From Ruminococcus sp. (GTDB taxonomy: Bacteria; Bacillota; Clostridia; Oscillospirales; Acutalibacteraceae), in assembly GCA_022510955.1 (NCBI GenBank), contig JAFLSM010000013.1, forward strand, positions 1 through 32,867: a stretch of DNA of 32,867 nucleotides, read 5' to 3'. The translations under genes were made by a program, and so were the position numbers. Shown here one piece after another: positions 16,406-24,113 of the stretch. How positions within the stretch are numbered: the stretch's first letter is position 1; each line of letters starts with the position of its first letter. The notes beneath the pieces were generated by a model. It was not told the DNA's origin. It worked only from the letters and a program-made list of their open reading frames with translations, and ran no database searches.

Positions 16406-18391
16406 ATGGCAAGAAAGAAAGCAAGTGAATACGACAATAGTAGTATCACAACACTGAAAGGTGCTGACAGAGTACGAAAAAGACCTGCGGTTATATTTGG
16501 CTCTGACGGCTTGGACGGTTGTGAACACTCGGTATTCGAGATTCTTTCAAACTCCATAGACGAGGCGAGAGAGGGATATGGCAAGAAGATTGTTGTAACT
16601 CGCTATGCTGACGGCTCTATTGAGATTGAGGACTTTGGTCGTGGTATTCCTGTGGACTACAACGAAAAGGAACAGGAGTACAACTGGTTTTTGGTGTTCT
16701 GTGAGCTTTACGGTGGCGGCAAGTATAATAATGATGAGGGTGAAAACTATGAGTTTTCATTAGGTATGAACGGCTTGGGACTTTGTTCAACGCAGTACAG
16801 TTCCGAATATATGGATGTTGATATTCGCCGTGACGGTTACCGCTATACATTGCACTTTGAAAAAGGTGAGAATGTAGGAGGACTTAATAAAGAGCCTTAC
16901 AATAAAAAGGACACAGGTACTAAAATTCATTGGAAACCTGACCTTGAAGTATTTACTGACATTGATATTAAGCCTGAGTATTTTCTTGACATAATGAAAA
17001 GACAGGCTATTGTCAATGCAGGCGTGCAGTTTATCTTCCGCAATCAGAATGGCAGAAGCTTTGAAATTACAGAGTACAATTATGCAAACGGTGTTGTTGA
17101 TCATGTGGCTGAGATTGTAGGAGAAAATGCACTTGGTTCAATTCAGCATTGGGAAACCGAGGTTAAAACCCGCGACCGTGATGATAAGCCTGAGTATAAA
17201 TGCAAAATGGACATAGCAGTCGCATTTTCAAACAAGGTGAGTTGCACGGAGTATTATCACAATTCAAGCTGGCTTGAGCATGGCGGTGCTCCCGATAAGG
17301 CTGTAAGAAATGCTTTTGTATACCAAATTGACAATTACTTAAAGCAGAATAATAAATATAACAAAACAGAGAGTAAGATTAAGTATGAGGATGTTGAGGA
17401 TAGCCTTATATGTGTTATCTCTTCGTTTTCCAGTGTGTCCTCGTATGAAAACCAGACTAAAAAGGCAGTTACAAATAAGGGTATTCAAGATGCAATGACT
17501 GCATTTTTAAAGAGAAGTCTTGAGATTTACTTCATTGAAAATCCTATGGAGGCAGAAAAACTCGGCGAACAGATTTTGATTAATAAACGTAGCCGAGAGA
17601 ATGCCGAAAAAACAAGACTTAACATCAAGAAAAAGCTTTCGGGCAACATTGATATGACAAACCGTGTTGCAAAATTTGTTGACTGCCGAAGCCGTGACGC
17701 ATCTTTAAGAGAACTGTTTATTGTGGAGGGTGATTCTGCTCTTGGTGCTTGTAAACAGGCTCGTGACCCCGATTTTCAGGCGATTATGCCAATCAGAGGT
17801 AAAATCCTTAACTGTCTGAAAGCGGACTATAACAAGATTTTTAAGAGTGAGATTATCACTGACCTTTTAAGAGTGCTTGGCTGTGGTGTTGAGGTTAAGT
17901 CAAAGGCTAACAAGAACATAACCGAGTTCGATATGAATTCACTGCGTTGGAATAAGATTATATTCTGTACCGATGCCGATGTTGACGGATTCCATATCAG
18001 AACAATGTTGCTTACTATGGTATATCGCCTTGTACCAACATTGATTGAAGCAGGTAAGGTGTTCATTGCAGAATCTCCGCTTTATGAGATTACCTGTAAA
18101 AATGATGTTTACTTTGCGTATGATGAGCTTGAAAAGGAAAAGTTCATTGAGCAGATAGGAAATGAAAAGTTTACTATTCAGCGAAGCAAAGGTCTTGGTG
18201 AAAACGAACCTGATATGATGAATCTTACTACAATGAATCCAAAAACAAGGCGATTAATTAAGGTTATGCCAGATGATGCAAAGCAGACATCGGAAATCTT
18301 TGATGTTTTGCTTGGTGACAATTTGCAGGGCAGAAAGAATTACATTGTAGAGCATGGTAATGAATATATTGATAACCTTGATGTAAGCTGA
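16406..18391 (+). CDS. divergent type IIA topoisomerase B subunit (ParE/GyrB-like)
   Basis: ATPase and TOPRIM subunit of a type II topoisomerase. The GHKL ATPase has Asn49 in EILSNSIDEA and DFGRGIPVDY. The glycine-rich lid reads SLGMNGLGLCSTQYSS in place of the usual GLHGVG form. TOPRIM shows IVEGDSALGACKQARDPDFQAIMPIRGKILN (about 437-467) and DADVDGFHI (about 523). The C-terminal LGENEPDMMN motif is intact, so the protein is likely active. It differs enough from standard GyrB/ParE that it probably belongs to the extra topoisomerase lineage seen in Clostridia, annotated as topo IV subunit B. It lies 46 bases after uvrB, with AAGGAAGG before the ATG. Confidence 0.88.
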   Translation: MARKKASEYDNSSITTLKGADRVRKRPAVIFGSDGLDGCEHSVFEILSNSIDEAREGYGKKIVVTRYADGSIEIEDFGRGIPVDYNEKEQEYNWFLVFCELYGGGKYNNDEGENYEFSLGMNGLGLCSTQYSSEYMDVDIRRDGYRYTLHFEKGENVGGLNKEPYNKKDTGTKIHWKPDLEVFTDIDIKPEYFLDIMKRQAIVNAGVQFIFRNQNGRSFEITEYNYANGVVDHVAEIVGENALGSIQHWETEVKTRDRDDKPEYKCKMDIAVAFSNKVSCTEYYHNSSWLEHGGAPDKAVRNAFVYQIDNYLKQNNKYNKTESKIKYEDVEDSLICVISSFSSVSSYENQTKKAVTNKGIQDAMTAFLKRSLEIYFIENPMEAEKLGEQILINKRSRENAEKTRLNIKKKLSGNIDMTNRVAKFVDCRSRDASLRELFIVEGDSALGACKQARDPDFQAIMPIRGKILNCLKADYNKIFKSEIITDLLRVLGCGVEVKSKANKNITEFDMNSLRWNKIIFCTDADVDGFHIRTMLLTMVYRLVPTLIEAGKVFIAESPLYEITCKNDVYFAYDELEKEKFIEQIGNEKFTIQRSKGLGENEPDMMNLTTMNPKTRRLIKVMPDDAKQTSEIFDVLLGDNLQGRKNYIVEHGNEYIDNLDVS

Positions 18392-18424
18392 TATATATGT
18401 TTCAGAAAGGTACAGATATTTATT

Positions 18425-18661
18425 ATGAAATTTCATATAGAAGAACCTGAAATAACAGTTGCTTTTATTGTATGTTTAATTTTAATTATAGTTGGATATG
18501 TTACCGGAAATCATTATAATGGAGTAGCAACTGTTATTTTTTCTGTGTTGTTAGTAAAAAATATTAATAATCCAAATAAAAATACTTTATTATATATAAA
18601 AAGAGTTTTTTTAATTATGCTTTTAGCTATATCATTTGTTTCCATCTTATTGGGATATTAA
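18425..18661 (+). CDS. small two-helix membrane protein inserted between topoisomerase genes
   Basis: A 78-residue hydrophobic protein with membrane segments at about 12-28 (with a short following helix near 33-45) and 58-77, and a basic loop (KNINNPNKNTLLYIKR) between. No family is recognised. The DNA is visibly A/T-richer than the flanking topoisomerase genes. The ribosome site is poor, with AGAAAGG about 14 bases from the ATG. It could be a real small gene, a recent insertion, or a chance ORF in a 309-base intergenic stretch. Orientation matches the operon and it ends 39 bases before the A-subunit gene. Confidence 0.5.
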   Translation: MKFHIEEPEITVAFIVCLILIIVGYVTGNHYNGVATVIFSVLLVKNINNPNKNTLLYIKRVFLIMLLAISFVSILLGY

Positions 18662-18700
18662 AAGCATAATAATCAATATGGTTGAAAGGCGGTGTTTTAA

Positions 18701-20941
18701 ATGCCACCAAAAAAGAAAAGTACATCAAGGAGAACTTCTAATAAGACCCATGGTGTAATTAATGGTGCCGGTGATGTTGTTGAACAGCCAATAGTTTCTA
18801 CTATCAGAGAAAATTTTATGCCATATGCAATGAGCGTTATTTTAAGCCGTGCAATTCCCGAGATTGACGGCTTTAAACCCTCGCACAGAAAACTGCTTTA
18901 TACTATGTATAAGATGGGACTTTTGAGTGGTGCAAGAACAAAATCGGCGAATATTGTCGGTGCAACAATGAAGCTTAATCCGCACGGCGACTCTGCAATT
19001 TATGATACTATGGTGCGTTTATCACGAGGCTACGAGGCGCTTTTGCATCCTTATGTTGACTCAAAGGGCAACTTTGGTAAGTTTTACAGCCGTGATATGG
19101 CTTGGGCGGCTTCAAGATATACCGAGGCAAAGCTTGCTCCTATTTGCAGTGAGTTGTTTAAGGATATAGACAAGGATACGGTTGATTTTGTTGATAACTA
19201 TGACAATACAATGAAGGAGCCTACACTTCTTCCGACAAGCTTTCCTTCTATCCTTGTCAATACAAATACAGGTATTGCCGTTGGTATGGCATCAAATATC
19301 TGCTCGTTTAACCTGAAAGAAATTTGTGAAACTACAGCGGCACTTATTCGTGACCCTGAACATGATGTTAAATCAACACTGCCTGCACCTGATTTTATTG
19401 GCGGATGTCAGATTATATATGATGAAAAGGCAATAGACCAGGTGTATGAAACAGGTAGGGGAAGTATCAAACTTCGTGGAAGATATGAGTATGATAAGTC
19501 GGCAAATTGTATTGATGTGCTGTCTATTCCAAGTACAACAACTTGTGAGGTAATTATTGAAAAAATTATCGACCTTGTAAAGCTTGGCAAAATAAAGGAG
19601 ATATCTGATATTCGTGACGAAACAGGTATTGACGGTCTTAAAATTACCATTGATTTAAAGCGTGGCGTTGACCCGGACAAGCTTATGGCAAAGCTTTATC
19701 GCTTTACAACTCTTGAAGACTCATATGCCTGCAACTTTAATGTGCTTATTGGCGGTGTGCCAATGTTGTTGGGCGTTAAGGCGCTTTTAAATGAATGGAT
19801 TGCATTCCGTATTGAGTGCGTAAAACGCAGAACATATTATGATAGACAGAAAAAAGCTGACAAACTTCACTTGCTCAAAGGTCTTGAAAAAATCCTGCTT
19901 GATATTGACAAGGCAATAAAAATTGTCAGAGAAACTGAGGAAGAGGTTGAAGTTGTACCAAACTTGATGATTGGATTTGGTATTGATAAAATTCAGGCAG
20001 AATATGTTGCTGAAATCAAGCTGCGTCACCTTAACAGAGAATATATTTTAAAGCGTACACAGGATATTACCGACCTTGAAAATGAAATTGCCGAGTTAGA
20101 TGCAATTCTTAAAAGTCAGTCAAGAATTAAGACAATTATTGTCAACGAGCTTAAGGAGATTGCCAAAAAGTACGGTCAGCCTCGAAAGAGTATTATCATA
20201 TATGATGATACTGAGCAGTATGTTGAAGAGATTGAGGAAATTCCTGACTATGCCTGCACTTTCTTCTTTACAAAAGAGGGATATTTCAAGAAGATTACTC
20301 CACAGTCTTTAAGAATGAGCGGAGCTCACAAGCTTAAGGACGGTGATGAGATTGCACAGGAAGTTGAATTTTCAAATAACTGTGATTTGCTGTTCTTTAC
20401 TGACAAGTCGCAGGTTTATAAGACAAAAGCATCGTTTTTTGCTGATACAAAAACAAGCGTGCTTGGTGATTATGTTCCTGCAAAACTTGGTATGGACGAA
20501 GGTGAAAACGCAGTATTTATGGTAGCTACAAAGGATTACAAGGGTATTCTTCTGTTTGGCTTTGAAAACGGAAAGCTTGCCAAGGTACCGCTTGAGTCCT
20601 ATGAAACTAAGACAAACCGTAAAAAGCTTACGGGTGCTTATTCTGACAAATCACCTCTTGCACAGATGATGTTTTTGCAGGAAGATAAGGAAATTGTCCT
20701 TAGAGATTCCTCAGGTAAGATTTTACTTGTGCATACAGGTGCATTGTCGCTTAAAACAACTCGTTCAACTCAGGGCGTTGCTGTAATGAAATTCCGCAAG
20801 GGACACAGGCTGTTTGAAATCAAAGAGTACGAAGAGGGAATGTTTTCAAATCCTGATTATTACCGCAGAAGTACATTGCCTGTTCTGGGTAAAGATGTTT
20901 CAACGGATGATTCAGAGGGTTCACAGCTATCTTTGATTTAA
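18701..20941 (+). CDS. divergent type IIA topoisomerase A subunit (ParC/GyrA-like)
   Basis: DNA-cleaving subunit, partner of the B subunit upstream. The basic start PPKKKSTSRRTSNK is followed by the breakage-reunion domain. NPHGDSAIYDTMVR keeps the Ser98/Asp102 positions that correspond to fluoroquinolone-contact residues in GyrA. The catalytic Tyr140 sits in AASRYTEAKL, preceded by GNFGKFYSRDMAW where classical enzymes have a different loop. The C-terminal pinwheel (about 510-720) shows weak blades (YFKKITPQ, QVYKTKAS, KLAKVPLE, KILLVHTG) but no GyrA box. That argues for decatenase/relaxase rather than gyrase activity. At 746 residues it is shorter than GyrA. GAAAGGCGG precedes the ATG. Confidence 0.88.
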   Translation: MPPKKKSTSRRTSNKTHGVINGAGDVVEQPIVSTIRENFMPYAMSVILSRAIPEIDGFKPSHRKLLYTMYKMGLLSGARTKSANIVGATMKLNPHGDSAIYDTMVRLSRGYEALLHPYVDSKGNFGKFYSRDMAWAASRYTEAKLAPICSELFKDIDKDTVDFVDNYDNTMKEPTLLPTSFPSILVNTNTGIAVGMASNICSFNLKEICETTAALIRDPEHDVKSTLPAPDFIGGCQIIYDEKAIDQVYETGRGSIKLRGRYEYDKSANCIDVLSIPSTTTCEVIIEKIIDLVKLGKIKEISDIRDETGIDGLKITIDLKRGVDPDKLMAKLYRFTTLEDSYACNFNVLIGGVPMLLGVKALLNEWIAFRIECVKRRTYYDRQKKADKLHLLKGLEKILLDIDKAIKIVRETEEEVEVVPNLMIGFGIDKIQAEYVAEIKLRHLNREYILKRTQDITDLENEIAELDAILKSQSRIKTIIVNELKEIAKKYGQPRKSIIIYDDTEQYVEEIEEIPDYACTFFFTKEGYFKKITPQSLRMSGAHKLKDGDEIAQEVEFSNNCDLLFFTDKSQVYKTKASFFADTKTSVLGDYVPAKLGMDEGENAVFMVATKDYKGILLFGFENGKLAKVPLESYETKTNRKKLTGAYSDKSPLAQMMFLQEDKEIVLRDSSGKILLVHTGALSLKTTRSTQGVAVMKFRKGHRLFEIKEYEEGMFSNPDYYRRSTLPVLGKDVSTDDSEGSQLSLI

Positions 20942-20968
20942 AATTTGTCAATTTTTTTCAAAATTCTA

Positions 20969-20997
20969 TTGCAAATTTGATTTTAATATGTTAAACT
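20969..20997 (+). promoter_or_regulatory. probable secG promoter
   Basis: TTGCAA (20969-20974), a 17-base spacer and TAAACT (20992-20997) with extended TGn before the -10. Other AT-rich matches nearby make this tentative. It lies in the only gap between the topoisomerase operon and secG. Confidence 0.4.
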
Positions 20998-21045
20998 AAA
21001 TTAGTTATTAAATGTATATTACTATTTTATGAAAGGAAGATATAT

Positions 21046-21297
21046 ATGGGAGCTTTAGGTATTACACTTGGCATAGTGCTTGCACTTGTTGCTATTGCAA
21101 TTATTATTGTAATTATTCTTCAGGAAGGTAACCAGCAGGGTATCGGTGTTGTTTCAGGTGCCGCTGATTCATATTTCTCAAAGAATAAGGCTCGTTCAAT
21201 CGACGCAAAGCTTGCTCGTTGGACAAAGTATTTCATTGCAATATTTGTTGCATTTGTACTTGCACTTAATGTACTTGCACACTTCAATCTTCTGTAA
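21046..21297 (+). CDS. secG: preprotein translocase subunit SecG
   Basis: Small accessory subunit of the SecYEG channel in the cytoplasmic membrane. The 83-residue protein has two transmembrane helices (about 5-25 and 60-80). Between them is the family signature LQEGNQQGIGVVSGAADSYFSKNKAR. GAAAGGAAG precedes the ATG. A strong terminator follows closely, so secG looks like a single-gene transcript. In many Firmicutes secG is followed by rnr and smpB; here it is not. Confidence 0.93.
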   Translation: MGALGITLGIVLALVAIAIIIVIILQEGNQQGIGVVSGAADSYFSKNKARSIDAKLARWTKYFIAIFVAFVLALNVLAHFNLL

Positions 21298-21324
21298 GTA
21301 TAATTTAAAATTTCACAGCATAAT

Positions 21325-21366
21325 AATAGACCATTGGAGCTTATCCAATGGTCTATTTTGTTTTAT
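21325..21366 (+). terminator. Rho-independent terminator after secG
   Basis: AATAGACCATTGGA-GCTTA-TCCAATGGTCTATT is a perfect 14-bp stem with a 5-base loop, followed by TTGTTTTAT. It is among the strongest hairpins in the window. Confidence 0.88.
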
Positions 21367-21433
21367 AAAAAATGCTTGTACATATTGGATGAGATGCAAT
21401 GTCGTATTGCTTTATTTGTTGGGAGTTGTTATT

Positions 21434-21694
21434 ATGTCTTGGTGGAAAATTTGCCTTATTTTGTTCTGTGTATTTATTGCTTTCTCAATTATTCATTACA
21501 AGGGTAAAAATAAGCGACCCTTTAAAAGGTCGCTTATATCGATGATTTGCGGAGTGGCAACATTGTTTGCTGTAAATCTTGCAGGCAGTTTTACAGGTGT
21601 TGTTTTGCCTGTCAGTTTTTTGTCGCTTATGGTGTCCCTAATCGGCGGAATACCCGGAGTAACATTGATGTTGGCACTTTCTCTTTTTTTCTGA
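21434..21694 (+). CDS. BofA-like pro-sigma-K processing inhibitor family protein
   Basis: An 86-residue membrane protein. The N-terminal helix (about 4-20) is followed by a basic loop, then two hydrophobic segments. The C-terminal pattern NLAGSFTGVVLPVSFLSLMVSLIGGIPGVTLML resembles the BofA family, where N-x-x-G, a Pro-rich turn and G-I-P-G are conserved; the length matches BofA (about 87). In Bacillus, BofA holds SpoIVFB inactive during sporulation. Whether that applies here is unknown. ATG 21434 is chosen over the long track ORF because GGGAG precedes it by 8 bases and the upstream part reads through the secG terminator. A perfect hairpin lies inside the gene. Confidence 0.68.
   Translation: MSWWKICLILFCVFIAFSIIHYKGKNKRPFKRSLISMICGVATLFAVNLAGSFTGVVLPVSFLSLMVSLIGGIPGVTLMLALSLFF
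21510..21537. repeat. perfect inverted repeat inside the bofA-like gene
   Basis: ATAAGCGACC-CTTTAAAA-GGTCGCTTAT gives a 10-bp perfect stem with an 8-base loop inside the coding sequence (basic loop region KNKRPFKRSL). It has no T-run after it. It could slow ribosomes or RNA decay, or be chance. Confidence 0.5.
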
Positions 21695-21786
21695 TATTTA
21701 TAAGTCTAAGATGTTTAGCAAAAATGACACTGTCCTTGGCTTATAAGAGTGCATATTGGGGAAACTTGTGAAGAGTTGTATAAAAT

Positions 21787-22389
21787 TTAAAAAATACCGT
21801 AAATCTCTTCAAGAGCGGCTCCAACACTGTCTTTATCCTTTGTTACAAGTGCAAGCATTACGCTATATACAGTTGATGGATATTCATAAAAATTGTTTTT
21901 CATCATCTGTGCCTGCTCATAGCTTGGAGCATAAAGTGTGAATTTTAAAAGGTCTGTACTGCCGCCTGAAATTGTAAAGACAACATTATAACCATTATCA
22001 ATTTTATTGATTTCAACTTTGTTTTCACGCTCAATTTTCTTTTGTGCCAGAAGTTTGGTAGCACATCTGTATGCCTTTTCTTTTACAGTGTAGGCTAGGT
22101 TGGTTTCAAGCTGATTTGCAATCATTTTACCTTTGTCAGTAAGCACAAATCCGCTTTCTCCAATGCTGTTCTGCTGTTCTTCAAGACTGCCGTTTAATAC
22201 AAGTTCATCAAATGCAGAACTTGCCTCAAAGTAGTTTGCCAGACTCTCATTAAGAATTGAATTAATTACAATTTCTTTATCTATATTTTCTTTAACAGAA
22301 TTAAAAAGATAACAAATTAAAATTTTGATTTCGTTTTTACTTCTTAAACCGCCGGGAAGTATGCCCTCATCAAATGTATCAAAAGCCAT
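21787..22389 (-). CDS. DUF4364 family protein
   Basis: A 200-residue cytoplasmic protein. The start GGLRSKNEIKILICYLFNSV and the following helices up to about residue 100 (GFVLTDKGKMIANQLE) look like a winged-helix domain of the kind found in DUF4364 proteins. The C-terminal part is an alpha/beta region of unknown role. DNA binding is a prediction from the fold. ATG 22389 is used because AGGTG lies just upstream; the track's GTG at 22398 overlaps that site. It converges on the bofA-like gene and is divergent from nfeD. A TATAAT-like -10 (plus 22419-22424) is present on the minus strand without a clear -35. Confidence 0.8.
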   Translation of the reverse strand: MAFDTFDEGILPGGLRSKNEIKILICYLFNSVKENIDKEIVINSILNESLANYFEASSAFDELVLNGSLEEQQNSIGESGFVLTDKGKMIANQLETNLAYTVKEKAYRCATKLLAQKKIERENKVEINKIDNGYNVVFTISGGSTDLLKFTLYAPSYEQAQMMKNNFYEYPSTVYSVMLALVTKDKDSVGAALEEIYGIF

Positions 22390-22465
22390 AAAAATCACCT
22401 TTTGTAAATAATATAATAATTATAGCATATAATATTTAAAATATGTGTATTTTAAAGAAAATAAA

Positions 22466-22494
22466 TTGACTATTAAATTGTGTTATGATAAAAT
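22466..22494 (+). promoter_or_regulatory. promoter for nfeD/SPFH pair
   Basis: TTGACT (22466-22471), 17 bases, TAAAAT (22489-22494), with extended TGn (TGA) before the -10. The predicted start near 22501 leaves about 74 bases before the nfeD ATG. Confidence 0.68.
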
Positions 22495-22574
22495 TATGCT
22501 AACAGTTTATACTGTTGTAGGCAGATACATTTATTATATGCAGTTGTTATATTGCAAAAAAGGGGGGACTGGCA

Positions 22575-23009
22575 ATGCAGGAATATATGCCCTTTATTTG
22601 GATAGGATTTGCTGTGCTTATGGCTGTGTGTGAGGCACTTACTGCCCAACTTGTTTCAATTTGGTTTGTAATTGGTGCAGGATGTGCGGCTATTACCACA
22701 ATTTTTACACCTTCAATTCCTATTCAGTCTGCTGTGTTTTTGATTGTATCTTTAATAGCTTTAATTGTTACAAGACCTATTGTTAACAGACTAAAAAAGA
22801 ATAAATCAAGAATCAACACTAATGCAGAAAGACTTATTGGTCGTATCGGTGATGTGTTATCTGACATTACTGACGCTGAAACTATTGGTCAGGTTAAGGT
22901 GTCAGGTGAGGTTTGGAGTGCAAAATCAAGCGATGCACCGATTACAAAAGGTGAAAAGATTAAGGTGCTTTCTATTGAAGGCGTTAAGTTAATCGTTGAA
23001 AAAGTGTAA
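22575..23009 (+). CDS. NfeD-like membrane protein
   Basis: A 144-residue protein of the short NfeD class. Two to three hydrophobic helices cover about 7-67 (IWIGFAVLMAVCEALTAQ, SIWFVIGAGCAAITTIF, SAVFLIVSLIALIV). A soluble OB-fold follows from about 80 (ERLIGRIGDVLSDI... GEVWSAKSS... GEKIKVLSIEGVKLIVEKV). NfeD proteins are nearly always encoded beside SPFH/stomatin proteins and are thought to act with them in membrane microdomains; the SPFH gene follows 12 bases later. GGGGGG-type purine-rich sequence precedes the ATG. The longer track ORF at 22445 is in another frame. Confidence 0.9.
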   Translation: MQEYMPFIWIGFAVLMAVCEALTAQLVSIWFVIGAGCAAITTIFTPSIPIQSAVFLIVSLIALIVTRPIVNRLKKNKSRINTNAERLIGRIGDVLSDITDAETIGQVKVSGEVWSAKSSDAPITKGEKIKVLSIEGVKLIVEKV

Positions 23010-23021
23010 AGGAGAAAAATA

Positions 23022-23936
23022 ATGGACGCATTAACCGGATTAGTTATTATAGGAATTATTGTTTTTATTTTGTTGCTTGTTATTATCAGCAATATAAAAA
23101 TTGTTCCGCAGGCTCATGCTTATGTTATTGAGCGATTAGGAACATACTACGCAACTTGGGAAACAGGTTTGCATATAAAAATCCCATTCATTGATAGAAT
23201 TTCGAAAAAAGTTTCATTAAAAGAGCAGGTTGTTGACTTCCCTCCACAGCCTGTTATCACTCGTGATAATGTTACAATGCAGATTGATACAGTTGTTTAT
23301 TTTGAGATTACAGATCCAAAGCTTTACTGCTATGGTGTTGAGCGTCCTTTGAGCGCTATTGAAAATCTTACTGCAACAACTCTTCGTAATATCATCGGTG
23401 ATTTGGAACTTGATAATACACTTACATCTCGTGATACTATCAATGACAAGATCAGAATTATCCTTGATGAAGCAACTGATGCATGGGGAATTAAGGTGCT
23501 CAGAGTTGAGCTTAAAAACATTTTGCCGCCTCGTGAGATTCAGGATGCAATGGAAAAGCAGATGAAGGCTGAGCGTGAACGCCGTGCTAAGATTTTGGAT
23601 GCAGAAGGTGAAAAGAGCAGTCAGATTCTTGTTGCAGAAGGTCTTAAGGAGTCTGCAATTTTGAAGGCTGAGGCTGTTAAGGCTCAGAAAATTAAAGAGG
23701 CCGAAGGTGAAGCAGAGGCTATTTTGAGAGTACAAAAGGCTAATGCCGATGCTTTAAAGATGCTTAATGAGGCTGCTCCTACTGACAGAATTATTCAGTT
23801 AAAGTCACTTGAAGCATTTGCAAAGGCAGCTGATGGTAAGGCTACAAAGATTATTATTCCTTCTGATATTCAGGAACTTGCAGGAAATGTGACTGCAATT
23901 AAGGAACTTTGGAAAGATGACTCTCCAAAGATGTAA
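23022..23936 (+). CDS. SPFH/band 7 (stomatin, QmcA-type) protein
   Basis: A 304-residue membrane-anchored scaffold protein. The N-terminal helix (about 5-27) is followed by the SPFH domain (about 30-190) with VPQAHAYVIERLGTY and NVTMQIDTVVYFEITDP. A long charged coiled-coil comes next, rich in AEGE/EAEA (about 180-245), then the conserved end LKSLEAFAKAADGKATKIIIPSDIQ. Proteins of this type form large rings in the membrane and often modulate proteases. It is co-transcribed with nfeD (GGAG before the ATG). Flotillin is less likely because the coiled-coil is short. Confidence 0.93.
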   Translation: MDALTGLVIIGIIVFILLLVIISNIKIVPQAHAYVIERLGTYYATWETGLHIKIPFIDRISKKVSLKEQVVDFPPQPVITRDNVTMQIDTVVYFEITDPKLYCYGVERPLSAIENLTATTLRNIIGDLELDNTLTSRDTINDKIRIILDEATDAWGIKVLRVELKNILPPREIQDAMEKQMKAERERRAKILDAEGEKSSQILVAEGLKESAILKAEAVKAQKIKEAEGEAEAILRVQKANADALKMLNEAAPTDRIIQLKSLEAFAKAADGKATKIIIPSDIQELAGNVTAIKELWKDDSPKM

Positions 23937-24006
23937 ATTAAGGCAATACTGCAAATAATATTGTTAGTATTACATCATAAGAGTTTACAAGAGAATAGAA
24001 ATTTAA

Positions 24007-24042
24007 CCGTAGGCACAGAAATGTGCCTGCGGATATTTTATA
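24007..24042 (+). terminator. terminator after the nfeD/SPFH operon
   Basis: CCGTAGGCAC-AGAAAT-GTGCCTGCGG forms a 10-bp stem with one T-G pair. The tail ATATTTTATATT is T-rich but not a clean run, so efficiency is uncertain. Confidence 0.65.
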
Positions 24043-24113
24043 TTAATGAATAAATTTGGTATTGCGTTTGCAGTTAAATCGCAGTAAATATTATGTGATG
24101 TAGGGGTATGGAA

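Noticed and set aside
22445-22633. 62-aa ORF upstream of nfeD
   Set aside because: It spans the promoter and overlaps the nfeD start in another frame, with no ribosome site.
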